A stretch of 34,493 bases of DNA from Pseudoscardovia radai (GTDB lineage: Bacteria > Actinomycetota > Actinomycetes > Actinomycetales > Bifidobacteriaceae). The notes beneath the pieces were generated by a model. It saw only the letters and a program-made list of their open reading frames with translations. It ran no database searches and was not told where the DNA came from. The translations under genes were made by a program, and so were the position numbers. This document shows, one piece after another, positions 7,738-16,022 of the stretch (its first letter is position 1; each line of letters opens with the position of its first letter). Location: NCBI RefSeq assembly GCF_002259605.1, contig NZ_MWWR01000020.1, positions 1 to 34,493 on the forward strand, in the 5' to 3' direction.

Positions 7738-7765
7738 CTCGTTTGGTTGGGCTCGTTTGGTTGGG
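7738..7765. repeat. 14-bp unit repeated twice upstream of dnaJ
   Basis: CTCGTTTGGTTGGG occurs twice head to tail, ten bases before the dnaJ start. It lies in the hrcA-dnaJ spacer (7729-7930), which otherwise holds no gene. On the mRNA the repeat forms a CCAACC-rich leader just 5' of the ribosome-binding site. Confidence 0.6.
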
Positions 7766-7930
7766 ATGGGTCCCGCACGACGCCCGGACGGTTCCGGGAC
7801 GCCCCGCAGGTCCGTGGGATCCGGGGATTCCACGGCGCCGGGCTTCCGCTCGGCCTCACGTATATGTTTGCGATCGCTTTGGTTTCCGCGCTTCCGCGTG
7901 TGGTGTTTCGGTGCGTTGGTTTCGGCGCGT

Positions 7931-9127
7931 CTATTCTGCCATGCCCGCTCCCCCGCCGTCGCCCGCCGCACCCTGGGCGCCGTCGTCGCCGCGTGCAGCG
8001 CCGTCGCCATGCGCCGCGCCGTCATCGCGCCCGCCGCCGGAATCGTGCGGCTCGCCGCCACCCTCCTCGCGCGCCACGTATTCGGTCAGGTACTTGGCCA
8101 CGGCCTGCACGGCTGCGATCGTGGTGCCATAATCCATATGCGTGGGGCCTATGGAGCCGACGAAGGCGACGGGCGCCGCATCCGCGCCATCGTCCGCGCC
8201 GCTTGTGGAATGGCCGTAGCCCGTCGACACCACCGAGGCGTTGAGCAGCCCCGGAGTATGCGTTTCCGAACCGATGGCCACGCCGACGCTGCCGCGCGTG
8301 GTGTAGCGCGACATCTCGGAGAGGTTGCCCATGAGATGCATAAGCACCACCTGCTCCTCGAGGGCGTCGAGCAGCGGGGCCACGTCGCGCAGCGTGCCGT
8401 CCCCGTGCGTCAGGCGGTTGGTGCCCGACATATAGAGGTTGCTCGTGCGTTCCTGGTTGGCGAGGTCGTGGAAAACCTGCGCCAGCGTGGCGACGAACAC
8501 GCGCTCCTCGCGCGTGGGCAGGGACGCCGCGCGTTCGAGGAGCCAGTCGCCGGTGGCGGCCAGGCCGAAGCCGTGGCAGTGTTCATTGATGCCGTCGCAT
8601 AGGGACGCGAGGGCCGACGGGGCCGGCGCGTTGCGCGAGGCGATGGAGCGCTGCTCGACACGCCCGGTGTCGGTGATGACGATGACGAGAAGCACGGTTG
8701 ATGCCATGGGCACGATTTCGAGATGACGCAGCGCCGAGCGCGCAAGCGAGGGCGAGGCCACGACGGCCACCTGCCCTGTGATCTGCGCGAGCAGCTGCGC
8801 GGAGCGGCGCAGCACGTCGTCGAGGCTCACGGAGCCGGCGAGGAACGAGCGGATGGCGTTCTTCTGCGCCGCCGTGAGCGGGACCACCGTGGCCAGACGG
8901 TCCACGAAATAGCGGTATCCCTTCTCGGTGGGCACTCGCCCGGCCGACGTATGCGGCTGCTCAAGGTAACCCTCGTTCTCGAGGGCGGCCATGTCGTTGC
9001 GCACCGTGGCGGGGCTCGCGTCAATATGGTGGTTCCTTGCCACCGCGCCCGAACTGACGGGCTCCTGCGTGCGGATGTAGTCCTCCACCACGGCGCGGAG
9101 CACGACCATGCGCCTGTTGTTCGCCAT
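7931..9127 (-). CDS. hrcA: Heat-inducible transcription repressor HrcA
   Basis: HrcA binds CIRCE operators and represses chaperone genes until heat shock. The N-terminal winged helix is typical ([38 protein letters not shown]). The GAF-like regulatory domain ends in the family pattern [29 protein letters not shown]. The start ATG at 9127 has AAGGAGG eight bases upstream and gives 398 residues. An in-frame longer start at 9271 would overlap the CIRCE element and is rejected. Unusually, about 45 residues rich in Gly, Asp and Ala follow the last family segment, forming a low-complexity acidic tail. It is the first gene of hrcA-dnaJ and is likely autoregulated. Confidence 0.95.
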   Translation of the reverse strand: MANNRRMVVLRAVVEDYIRTQEPVSSGAVARNHHIDASPATVRNDMAALENEGYLEQPHTSAGRVPTEKGYRYFVDRLATVVPLTAAQKNAIRSFLAGSVSLDDVLRRSAQLLAQITGQVAVVASPSLARSALRHLEIVPMASTVLLVIVITDTGRVEQRSIASRNAPAPSALASLCDGINEHCHGFGLAATGDWLLERAASLPTREERVFVATLAQVFHDLANQERTSNLYMSGTNRLTHGDGTLRDVAPLLDALEEQVVLMHLMGNLSEMSRYTTRGSVGVAIGSETHTPGLLNASVVSTGYGHSTSGADDGADAAPVAFVGSIGPTHMDYGTTIAAVQAVAKYLTEYVAREEGGGEPHDSGGGRDDGAAHGDGAARGDDGAQGAAGDGGGAGMAE

Positions 9128-9264
9128 GCAACCAACCTCCTTGCCATGGCCCGCGCGGAGCCTGCGATCGCATGCCGTGCGCATGCCTCCGCCGGCGCCG
9201 CGCCACGATGCTCCCGACGTGACGCGGCGGGCGAATCGTGGAATTCCAATCGTCTTCCAATGTT

Positions 9265-9291
9265 TTAGCACTCCGCGGGCGCGAGTGCTAG
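9265..9291. promoter_or_regulatory. CIRCE operator (HrcA binding site)
   Basis: TTAGCACTC, nine bases, then GAGTGCTAG matches the CIRCE consensus TTAGCACTC-N9-GAGTGCTAA at 17 of 18 positions. It lies 137 bp upstream of the hrcA start on the minus strand and 141 bp upstream of tkt on the plus strand. Control of hrcA-dnaJ is expected; an effect on tkt is possible but unproven. Confidence 0.95.
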
Positions 9292-9432
9292 TTCGCTGTC
9301 ACCGAAACCGGACGCCACGCACGCGTCATGCCCGCGGTAAGTCTGTGTGGGGGTTTAGCATAGAAACGTCATTGCGGGCGGCGCCTTGCATTCCTTGAGG
9401 CCCGTCCACGTCCGAATTGGAAGGAATTATCA

Positions 9433-11532
9433 ATGACCGATTTCACTTGGTCCGAACTGGATGATCGCGCCGTCAAGATGGCGAAGGTCCTCTCCGCCGA
9501 TGCAGTCGAGCGTGCCGGCCACGGCCACCCCGGTTCCCCGGTGTCCCTGGCTCCGATCGCCTACACGCTGTACCAGCGCTATATCAAGCACGACCCCAAC
9601 GATCCCCAGTGGGCCGGCCGCGACCGCTTCATCCTCTCCGGTGGCCATGCCTCCCTCACGCAGTACGTCCAGCTGTACTTCTCCGGCTACGGCGTGACGC
9701 TCGATGACCTCAAGTACTTCCGTGGCGGCGCCGACACGCGTACCCCGGGCCATCCGGAGTACGGCCTGACCCCGGGCATTGAGATGACCACCGGCCCGCT
9801 CGGCCAGGGTCTCTCCTCCGCTGTGGGCTTCGCCTACGGCCAGCGCTTCGAGCGCGGCCTGCTCGACCCGGATGCGGCCGAGGGCACCTCCCCGTTCGAT
9901 CACAAGGTGTGGGTTATCTGCGGCGAAGGCGACGTCGAGGAAGGCGTCTCCTCCGAGGCCGGTTCCCTCGCGGGCAACCAGAAGCTCGGCAACCTGTTCG
10001 TGATCTTCGACGCGAACCACATCCAGATCGAGGGCGACACCAAGCTCACCTTCTCCGAGGACATCCTCAAGCGCTACGAGGCCTACGGCTGGTACACGGA
10101 CGAAGTCTCCTTCATCCAGCCCGACGGCTCCTACAAGGAGGACACCGCCGCCCTCGCCGCCGCCCTCGACAAGGCCGAGGCCGTCACGGACCGCCCGCAC
10201 TTCATCAAGGTCGACACGCTGATCGCGTGGCCGACCCCGGGCAAGACCAACAGCGAGTCCTCCCACGGCGCCAAGCTCGGTGCCGAGGCCGTCGCCGGCC
10301 TGAAGAAGGAGCTCGGCTTCGACCCCGACGTCGACTTCCCGGTCGACGAGGAGGCCCTGGCCCACGCTCGCGAGGTCGCCGACCGCGGTCTCGAGGCCCA
10401 CAAGGAGTGGGACGAGAAGTTCGCCGCCTGGCAGAAGGCCAACCCGGACAAGGCCGCCCTCTACGAGCGCATCAAGGCTCACAAGCTCCCCGAGGGCTTC
10501 GACGCCGCGATCGACGAGTTCGAGGCCGCTCAGGAAGTCGGCAAGGGCGTTGCCACGCGCAAGTCCTCCGGCCAGGTCCTCAACGCCATCGCCGCCGTGA
10601 TGCCCGAGCTGTGGGGCGGCTCCGCCGACCTCGGTGGCTCGAACAACACGAACATCAACGGCGCCAAGTCCTTCGGCCCGGCCTCCGACGAGACCCGCAC
10701 GTGGCCGGAGCAGTCCGAGTACGGCCGCCAGCTGCACTTCGGCGTGCGAGAGTTCGCCATGGGCGCCATCACCAACGGCATCCTGCTCGGCTCCGACACC
10801 CGCCCGTTCAACGGCACCTTCTTCCAGTTCTCCGATTACGAGCGTCCGGCCGTGCGCCTCGCCGCCCTCATGGAGATCCCGAACCTCTACGTGTGGACCC
10901 ACGATTCCGTGGCCCTCGGCGAGGACGGCCCGACCCACCAGCCGATCGAGCACCTCGCGGCCTTCCGCGCGATGCCGCAGCTCGAGGTCGTCCGCCCGGC
11001 CGACGCCTACGAGACCGCCGAGGCCTATCGTTACTTCTTCGAGAAGGACAACACCCTCCCGACCGCTATGATCCTCACCCGCCAGGGCGTCCCGACGCTT
11101 GCCGAGACCAAGGAGAAGGCGAAGGACGGCGTGCGCAAGGGCGCTTACGTGCTCGTCGACACCGAGGGCACCCCGGACGTCATCATCATGGCCTCCGGCT
11201 CCGAGGTCCAGTGGGCCGTGTCCGCCGCCAAGACCCTCGCCGGCGAAGGCATCAAGGCCCGCGTGGTCTCCTTCCCGTCCATGGAGTGGTTCGAGGAGCA
11301 GGACGCCGAGTACAAGGAGGAGATCCTCCCGGCCGGCGTCAAGGCCCGCGTCTCCATCGAGGCCGGCGTTGCCATGCCGTGGTACAAGTACCTCGGCGCC
11401 TATGGCAAGGCCATCTCCATCGAGCAGTTCGGCCTGCAGGGCGACGGTGCCCAGAACATGATCGACCTGGGCATCACGGCCGAGCATGTGGTCGAGGCCG
11501 CCAAGGCCTCCCTCGCCGAGGTCAACGCCTAA
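9433..11532 (+). CDS. tkt: Transketolase
   Basis: This thiamine-diphosphate enzyme transfers two-carbon units between sugar phosphates. With transaldolase it forms the carbon-rearranging part of the bifid shunt, feeding xylulose-5-phosphate to phosphoketolase (not in this window). The 699-residue length and domain order (N-terminal ThDP-binding, pyrimidine-binding, C-terminal) are normal. Visible motifs include [13 protein letters not shown], the ThDP/metal motif [24 protein letters not shown], the [20 protein letters not shown] active-site segment and [13 protein letters not shown]. Where most family members have GDG at the metal site this protein has GEG. An AAGGAA site precedes the ATG. 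Codon use is very strongly biased, which indicates high expression. Confidence 0.97.
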   Translation: MTDFTWSELDDRAVKMAKVLSADAVERAGHGHPGSPVSLAPIAYTLYQRYIKHDPNDPQWAGRDRFILSGGHASLTQYVQLYFSGYGVTLDDLKYFRGGADTRTPGHPEYGLTPGIEMTTGPLGQGLSSAVGFAYGQRFERGLLDPDAAEGTSPFDHKVWVICGEGDVEEGVSSEAGSLAGNQKLGNLFVIFDANHIQIEGDTKLTFSEDILKRYEAYGWYTDEVSFIQPDGSYKEDTAALAAALDKAEAVTDRPHFIKVDTLIAWPTPGKTNSESSHGAKLGAEAVAGLKKELGFDPDVDFPVDEEALAHAREVADRGLEAHKEWDEKFAAWQKANPDKAALYERIKAHKLPEGFDAAIDEFEAAQEVGKGVATRKSSGQVLNAIAAVMPELWGGSADLGGSNNTNINGAKSFGPASDETRTWPEQSEYGRQLHFGVREFAMGAITNGILLGSDTRPFNGTFFQFSDYERPAVRLAALMEIPNLYVWTHDSVALGEDGPTHQPIEHLAAFRAMPQLEVVRPADAYETAEAYRYFFEKDNTLPTAMILTRQGVPTLAETKEKAKDGVRKGAYVLVDTEGTPDVIIMASGSEVQWAVSAAKTLAGEGIKARVVSFPSMEWFEEQDAEYKEEILPAGVKARVSIEAGVAMPWYKYLGAYGKAISIEQFGLQGDGAQNMIDLGITAEHVVEAAKASLAEVNA

Positions 11533-11547
11533 GGCGAAAGCATTGCT

Positions 11548-11570
11548 GGGGCGCCTCACGTAGGCGCCCC
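11548..11570 (+). terminator. Hairpin between tkt and tal
   Basis: The perfect 9-bp stem GGGGCGCCT/AGGCGCCCC with a five-base loop lies 15 bases after the tkt stop. Only TTCC follows, so it may end part of the transcripts or protect the tkt mRNA while letting tal be read through. Confidence 0.6.
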
Positions 11571-11624
11571 TTCCATGTATCATTAAGTTGTTCCTATCCG
11601 GAATACAAGGAGAAAAACACAAAC

Positions 11625-12728
11625 ATGACTGAAGCAACTCAGCGCACCAGCGACAACGGTGTTTCCATCTGGCTGGACGATCTGTCCCGCACCCGCATCG
11701 AGTCCGGCTCCCTGCAGGACCTCATCAAGAACAAGAACGTCGTTGGCGTGACCACCAACCCGTCCATCTTCCAGAAGGCCCTCTCCCAGGTCGGCCCGTA
11801 CGATGCGCAGCTCAAGGAGCTCGGCAAGGTTGACGTTGAGACCGCCATCCGCGAGCTGACCACCACCGATGTGCGCAACGCGACGGATATCTTCCGCGAC
11901 ATCGCTGAGGCCACCGATTTCGTCGACGGCCGCGTCTCCATCGAGGTCGACCCGCGTCTCGCTCACGAGACCGAGGCCACCGAGAAGCAGGCCGTTGAGC
12001 TGTGGGAGAAGGTCAACCGCCCGAACGCCATGATCAAGATCCCGGCGACCCTCGAGGGCCTTCCGGCCATCACCGCCACGCTCGCCAAGGGCATCTCCGT
12101 CAACGTGACGCTGATCTTCTCCATCGAGCGCTACGAGCAGGTCATCGACGCCTTCATCGAGGGCATCGCGCAGGCTGACGCCAACGGCCACGACCTCAAG
12201 CACATCGGCTCCGTCGCCTCCTTCTTCGTGTCCCGCGTGGATACCGCCGTCGACAAGCTGCTCGAGGCTAACGGCTCCGATGAGGCCAAGGCTCTCGAGG
12301 GCAAGGCCGCTGTGGCCAACGCTCGCCTCGCCTACAAGCTCTTCGAGGAGAAGTTCGCGAACGATCCTCGCTGGGCCGCTCTCGAGGCCAAGGGCGCCAA
12401 GAAGCAGCGTCCGCTGTGGGCTTCCACCGGCACCAAGAACGCCGCGTACTCCGATTGCAAGTACGTCGACGAGCTCGTGGCCCCGAACGTGGTGAACACC
12501 ATGCCGGAGAAGACTCTGAACGCTCTCGCCGACCACGGCAACGGCGCTCCGTCCATCAAGGGCACCTACGAGGAGAGCCAGGCCATCATGGACAAGCTCG
12601 CCGAGCTCGGCATCAACATCAAGGATGTCACCGATCAGCTCGAGGCCGACGGCGTTGCCAAGTTCATCGCCTCCTGGGATTCCGTGATCGCCGACGTCCA
12701 GTCCGGCATCGACCGCGTCAACGGCTGA
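11625..12728 (+). CDS. tal: Transaldolase
   Basis: Transaldolase moves a dihydroxyacetone unit between sugar phosphates and partners transketolase in the bifid shunt. The Schiff-base lysine is in the segment [28 protein letters not shown] near the N-terminus, [15 protein letters not shown] and [15 protein letters not shown] are also family hallmarks. At 367 residues it belongs to the longer actinobacterial subfamily rather than the ~220- or ~315-residue forms. The ATG at 11625 has AAGGAG twelve bases upstream, a slightly long spacing. The gene lies 92 bp after tkt on the same strand and shares its extreme codon bias, so co-expression is likely. A strong terminator follows. Confidence 0.97.
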   Translation: MTEATQRTSDNGVSIWLDDLSRTRIESGSLQDLIKNKNVVGVTTNPSIFQKALSQVGPYDAQLKELGKVDVETAIRELTTTDVRNATDIFRDIAEATDFVDGRVSIEVDPRLAHETEATEKQAVELWEKVNRPNAMIKIPATLEGLPAITATLAKGISVNVTLIFSIERYEQVIDAFIEGIAQADANGHDLKHIGSVASFFVSRVDTAVDKLLEANGSDEAKALEGKAAVANARLAYKLFEEKFANDPRWAALEAKGAKKQRPLWASTGTKNAAYSDCKYVDELVAPNVVNTMPEKTLNALADHGNGAPSIKGTYEESQAIMDKLAELGINIKDVTDQLEADGVAKFIASWDSVIADVQSGIDRVNG

Positions 12729-12768
12729 GCTTCCTAGCTCTCGCAGCCACTGACTGCTGATACCCAGG

Positions 12769-12809
12769 CTCCCGCGGCACCGTTTGAGGTGTCGCGGGAG
12801 TTTTTGTTT
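12769..12809 (+). terminator. Rho-independent terminator after tal
   Basis: A GC-rich stem (CTCCCGCG.CACC / GGTG.CGCGGGAG) with a five- to six-base loop is followed by TTTTTGTTT. It lies 40 bases after the tal stop and is the clearest intrinsic terminator in the window. Confidence 0.92.
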
Positions 12810-12866
12810 GTGTGCAGAGCCTGCGACACGGCCTGTAACAGAGCCATCGACGACAGCAGATAGCAC

Positions 12867-12914
12867 AAAAGCCGAGGCCCCGGATACGGAACCGTTCGTA
12901 TCCGGGGCCTCGGC
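12867..12914 (-). terminator. Terminator of the HTH-aminotransferase gene
   Basis: A perfect 18-bp stem (left arm GCCGAGGCCCCGGATACG at 12871-12888) with an eight-base loop is followed on the minus strand by TTTTGTG. It lies about 115 bases beyond the stop of the minus-strand aminotransferase gene. Confidence 0.85.
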
Positions 12915-13028
12915 ATAGGGGCGCACCCGCGCGACATGTCACAGCCCTTGCATCGTATGAGACGTAACAGCAAACCGCTTCGCATTCTGCAGGGCGCGGC
13001 ACGCACAGAGGTACGCGCGGCGACACGC

Positions 13029-14786
13029 TTACTGGCGGTAGTGCTCGAGGAAACGCGTCATGCGCGCGACCGCATCCTTGAGATCCTCGATACGCGGCAG
13101 GTAGACGATGCGGAAGTGATCGGGCGCAATCCAGTTGAAGCCGGTGCCCTGCACAATGAGGAGCTTCTCCTCCTTGAGCAGGTCGAGCGCGAATTGCTGG
13201 TCGTCGTGGATGTTGAAGCGCTTGTCGAGCTTCGGGAAGGCGTAGAACGCTGCCTTCGGCTTGACGCAAGACACACCCGGGATGGAGTTGAGCGCGTTGT
13301 AGATGTACTCGCGCTGCTCGTAGATGCGGCCGCCGGGCACGATGTAGTCGTTCACGCTCTGGTGGCCCCACAGAGCCGTCTGCACCACGGACTGAGCCGG
13401 CACATTGGAGCAGATGCGCATATTCGACAGCATGTTGATGCCCTCGATGTAGTCACGCCCCAGCGCCTTGTTGCCGCTGAGCACCATCCATCCGATACGG
13501 TAGCCGGCAATCATATGCGACTTCGACAGGCCGGAGAACGTGACGCAGAACAGGTCCGGCGCCAGAGACGCGATGGACGTGTGCTCGATGCCGTCCATGC
13601 ACAGGCGGTCGTAGATCTCATCGCTGAAGATCATGAGCTGGTGGCGGCGCGCCACCTCCACAATCTGCTCGAGCACCTCCTTGGGGTACACGGCGCCGGT
13701 CGGGTTGTTCGGGTTGATGAGGACGATGGCCTTGGTGTGGTCGGTGATCTTGCGCTCCATGTCCTCAACGTCCGGGTTCCACTCGGACTGCTCGTCGCAC
13801 ACGTAGTGCACGGCCGTGCCACCGGCGAGCGTGACGCATGCGGTCCACAGCGGGTAGTCCGGCGCGGGCACGAGCACCTCGTCGCCGTCATCCAGCAGCG
13901 CGGACATGCTGAGGTTGATGAGCTCGCTCACGCCGTTGCCGGTGTAGATGTCATCGATCGTGACGTTCGGAAGCTTCTTGATCTGCGAGTACTGCATGAT
14001 GGCCTTGCGCGCGGAGAACAGACCCTTGGACGGCGAGTAGCCCTCGGTGTCGGTGAGCTGGTGCGCCATGTCGTAGACCACTTCGTCCGGGGTGCGGAAG
14101 CCGAAGGGCGCCGGGTTACCGATGTTGAGTTTGAGCACGTTCGTGCCCTGGGCCTCCATGCGCGCGGCTTCGTCTACAACCGGTCCGCGCACGTCATAGA
14201 GCACGTTGTCGAGCTTATGCGACTTCGTGAACTGGCGGCGGGTGGTGGGCGTCGGCTGGGTTGTTTCGGTTTCTTCGGTCATGGTGCGGTCCTCGGATGT
14301 GGGGTTGGTTGTGGTTTGTGATGGTGTGGTTTGTGTTGCGGTATTGCCCTGTGACGGGGTGGGCGTCGCCGGTGCGGCGGCGGTCATGGACGGCGTGGCA
14401 GCGGTCAAGGCCGACGATTGCTGCGTCGACGATGTCTCCGCTGCGGTTCTTGACGATTCCGTTGCCTTCGCGGACGATGCCTTCTCGGGCGCTGATGCCG
14501 CAGGGTTTGATGCCGCGGACGGCGATTCCGATGCCGTGGCGTGTGCGTCGGCGACGCTCATCGGAACGTCCTCGCCAAGCAGCCAGGCCTCGTCCACGTC
14601 GAGAGTGCGAGCCAGGAAGGAGAGATTCGCATCACGGGGAATCGTCTTTCCGCCGACATATTGGCTGACGTGGCTCTTGCCCATCTTGACGCCGGAGTCC
14701 TGTGCGCGGCGGACGATGTCGATCTGCTTGAGATCACGCATCTTCATCGCCTCGTTCAGGCGTTCGGCGAATGTGGCTGTAGCCAT
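13029..14786 (-). CDS. Fused HTH (XRE-like) domain and PLP-dependent aminotransferase (AlaA-like)
   Basis: The 585-residue product has three parts. Residues 1-75 form a helix-turn-helix of the XRE/Cro type (LKQIDIVRRAQDSG, HVSQYVGGKTIPRDANLSFL). Residues 76-183 are a linker made largely of Ala, Ser and Thr. Residues 184-585 form a complete class I/II aminotransferase. Motifs include NIGNPAPFGF, NPNNPTGAVYPKEVL, SDEIYDRL and the PLP lysine in FSGLSKSHMIAGYRIGW. The catalytic part resembles the AlaA alanine/pyruvate aminotransferase group, so it probably exchanges glutamate and alanine amino groups; substrate is inferred. GGGAGG eight bases before the ATG at 14786 fixes the full-length start. 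An internal ATG at 14282 (residue 169) also has a GAGG site and would yield a 417-residue free enzyme. TTGAAC half-sites upstream suggest autoregulation by the HTH part. Confidence 0.92.
   Translation of the reverse strand: MATATFAERLNEAMKMRDLKQIDIVRRAQDSGVKMGKSHVSQYVGGKTIPRDANLSFLARTLDVDEAWLLGEDVPMSVADAHATASESPSAASNPAASAPEKASSAKATESSRTAAETSSTQQSSALTAATPSMTAAAPATPTPSQGNTATQTTPSQTTTNPTSEDRTMTEETETTQPTPTTRRQFTKSHKLDNVLYDVRGPVVDEAARMEAQGTNVLKLNIGNPAPFGFRTPDEVVYDMAHQLTDTEGYSPSKGLFSARKAIMQYSQIKKLPNVTIDDIYTGNGVSELINLSMSALLDDGDEVLVPAPDYPLWTACVTLAGGTAVHYVCDEQSEWNPDVEDMERKITDHTKAIVLINPNNPTGAVYPKEVLEQIVEVARRHQLMIFSDEIYDRLCMDGIEHTSIASLAPDLFCVTFSGLSKSHMIAGYRIGWMVLSGNKALGRDYIEGINMLSNMRICSNVPAQSVVQTALWGHQSVNDYIVPGGRIYEQREYIYNALNSIPGVSCVKPKAAFYAFPKLDKRFNIHDDQQFALDLLKEEKLLIVQGTGFNWIAPDHFRIVYLPRIEDLKDAVARMTRFLEHYRQ
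14282..14294 (-). promoter_or_regulatory. Possible internal ribosome-binding site and start inside the fusion gene
   Basis: On the minus strand GAGG (14291-14294), an eight-base spacer and ATG (14280-14282) lie at the junction of linker and enzyme. Translation from here would produce the aminotransferase without the DNA-binding domain, at the usual length of free AlaA-type enzymes. GAGG is only four bases, so this could be chance. Confidence 0.35.
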
Positions 14787-14807
14787 TCTTCCGGCCTCCC
14801 GTCAAAA

Positions 14808-14910
14808 TTGAACTTCAAATTGAACTTGCGGTTCAAAATCATATCACTTCCCCCTTCCCCTCTCCCCCGCAACACACCAAAGTTCAATTCCAATTGTGAA
14901 GATTTGAACT
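14808..14910. promoter_or_regulatory. Array of TTGAAC half-sites upstream of the HTH-aminotransferase gene
   Basis: TTGAACTT occurs at 14808-14815 and again at 14820-14827, 12 bp apart, followed by an inverted GTTCAA at 14831-14836. A second group has AGTTCAA at 14881-14887 facing TTGAACT at 14904-14910. The first group starts 22 bp upstream of the start codon. Repeated, oppositely oriented half-sites next to a gene that encodes its own HTH domain suggest an operator for autoregulation. The binding protein is an inference. Confidence 0.55.
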
Positions 14911-15011
14911 CCTTCCTTCACATGCCCCTATCCACGATTTTCCCCGCCGAATCCTGCGAATCAGGTCCTGGCCGCTCCGCCCCCCTAGGCTGCGGCCGGT
15001 GCTCGAGATCC

Positions 15012-15200
15012 GTTCAGTGTGAGCGATCGTGTACACTCAACGCCCCCGACCCTCTGAACCGGCCCATTCCAGGCGTCAACGGCGGTCGCTGTGAGCCAAC
15101 GCTCACACTGAACGCCCCCGACCCCGTCGAAAGCCCCGAAATCGGAGGTCAACCCCGTTCAGTGTGAGCGATCGTGTACACCGAACGGGAAATCGTCCTT
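15012..15200. repeat. Tandem repeat array 1: three ~72-bp units with a palindromic core
   Basis: Units begin at 15012, 15084 and 15157. Each starts with an imperfect palindrome built on GTTCAGTGT...ACACTGAAC. Units 1 and 2 continue with CGCCCCCGACCC and a related tail ending in GTCAAC. Units 1 and 3 share the core GTGAGCGATCGTGTACAC, while unit 2 has a different centre that still pairs as GTGAGC-CAAC-GCTCAC. The third unit is shortened and runs into array 2. No spacer-like unique sequence separates the units, so this is not a CRISPR. Confidence 0.7.
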
Positions 15201-15416
15201 CGGGGTGAATACTCCTCACCATCAACCCCTATCCCGCCACCCGCGACCACCCAAAACGCAAAACCAACCCTTCGTGGTGAATAATCCTCGCCATGAACCG
15301 CCATCCCGCCGCCCACGGCCGGCCGAGACACAAAACAAACCCTCCATGGCGAACGATCCTCACCCCGAACCCCCATCCCACCACCGAAGCAAGCACTACC
15401 CCTCCTCGCGGTAAAA
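15201..15416. repeat. Tandem repeat array 2: three 72-bp units
   Basis: Units begin at 15201, 15273 and 15345, a period of exactly 72 bp. Each has the form GGYGAA, then TCCTC.CC, then ATCCC.CC, with a C/A-rich second half ending in CAAAAC-type sequence. A GGTGA/TCACC-type mini-hairpin recurs at the start of the units with some mismatches. On the minus strand 72 bp equals 24 codons, so one frame shows a repeated GED-SP-R peptide pattern, but I consider this a by-product of the repeat. Confidence 0.7.
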
Positions 15417-15513
15417 ACGCCACCACCGCCTATCCCCGCCAAGCAACACCTCCCACCCAAACCTTCGCCTCCCACCCCAACCATCGCCACAACCCCAATC
15501 CCCCACACAACAC

Positions 15514-15547
15514 AAAAGAGGGAACCCAGCAATCGCCAGGTTCCCTC
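15514..15547 (-). terminator. Terminator after secG
   Basis: The 9-bp stem GAGGGAACC/GGTTCCCTC with a 12-base loop is followed on the minus strand by TTTTGTG. It lies about 70 bases beyond the secG stop and closes the long minus-strand block. Confidence 0.8.
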
Positions 15548-15619
15548 TCAAAAACCATCAACAAAACCATCAACCCCGCCGGACGCAGCATCGCGTCATT
15601 GACGGCAGACCGATGGCAA

Positions 15620-15868
15620 TCAGCCGATGTTGTACTTCGTCATGAGGTCGAGTCCGATGATAATCGCGACCCACAGAAGCGCCACGATCACGGTGATGCG
15701 GTTCAGGTTCCTCTCCGCAACGCCCGACGTGCCCGCGTTCATCGCGATGCCGCCGCCGAACATATCGGACAGGCCGCCGCCCTTGCCCTTGTGCATGAGG
15801 ATGAGCATCGTGAGAAGGATGCTCAGGATGGCGACAAGAACGATAAGAACGATCTTGAGAACGTGCAC
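15620..15868 (-). CDS. secG: Preprotein translocase subunit SecG
   Basis: SecG is the small accessory subunit of the SecYEG channel in the cytoplasmic membrane. The 82-residue product has two hydrophobic segments flanking the conserved loop HKGKGGGLSDMFGGG. I chose the GTG at 15868 because GGAGG lies five bases upstream and the product then begins VHVLKIVLIVL, as usual for the family. In-frame starts further upstream add residues with no family match. The gene is the last of the minus-strand block, 154 bp after tpiA, and is followed by a terminator. Location after tpiA is the common actinobacterial and Firmicute arrangement. Confidence 0.93.
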   Translation of the reverse strand: MHVLKIVLIVLVAILSILLTMLILMHKGKGGGLSDMFGGGIAMNAGTSGVAERNLNRITVIVALLWVAIIIGLDLMTKYNIG

Positions 15869-16022
15869 AATAACCTCCAAACAGTTTTTCCTCGTCTCAG
15901 TGTACTCCATCCGCGGAGAATATGAGTCGTTTTCGTGAATTTTCAGGTTCCGGGACCGACGCGCCCCGCCCGCGCGCCGCCGCGCAGCCGCGCCCGCGCC
16001 CGCGCCAGCGCGCTCCGACATC

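Larger units (their letters stand above)
14911..15619. other. Gene-free region with two tandem-repeat arrays
   Basis: About 700 bases separate the HTH-aminotransferase promoter region from secG. The centre (15012-15416) is occupied by two arrays of about 72-bp units. I see no convincing gene. The longest minus-strand frame (15149-15532) starts at a TTG inside the secG terminator hairpin and lacks a ribosome-binding site. The stretch at 15417-15510 is C/A-rich and holds one more possible eroded repeat copy. Confidence 0.55.

Noticed and set aside
7729..8061. Longer N-terminus for DnaJ
   Set aside because: The frame is open upstream of 7728 but overlaps hrcA, has no DnaJ-like sequence, and the GTG at 7728 has a good ribosome-binding site and a normal J-domain start.
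9430..11637. A minus-strand open frame of 735 codons opposite tkt
   Set aside because: Same reason: tkt is unambiguous, and the antisense product is a Leu/Gly/Val/Glu-rich low-complexity string created by tkt codon bias.
15012..15416. CRISPR array
   Set aside because: Repeats are contiguous and degenerate with no unique spacers, only three units each, and no cas genes are nearby.
15149..15532. Minus-strand frame of 127 codons with 24-residue repeats
   Set aside because: Its TTG start lies within the secG terminator hairpin, there is no ribosome-binding site, and the peptide repeat follows from the 72-bp DNA repeat.
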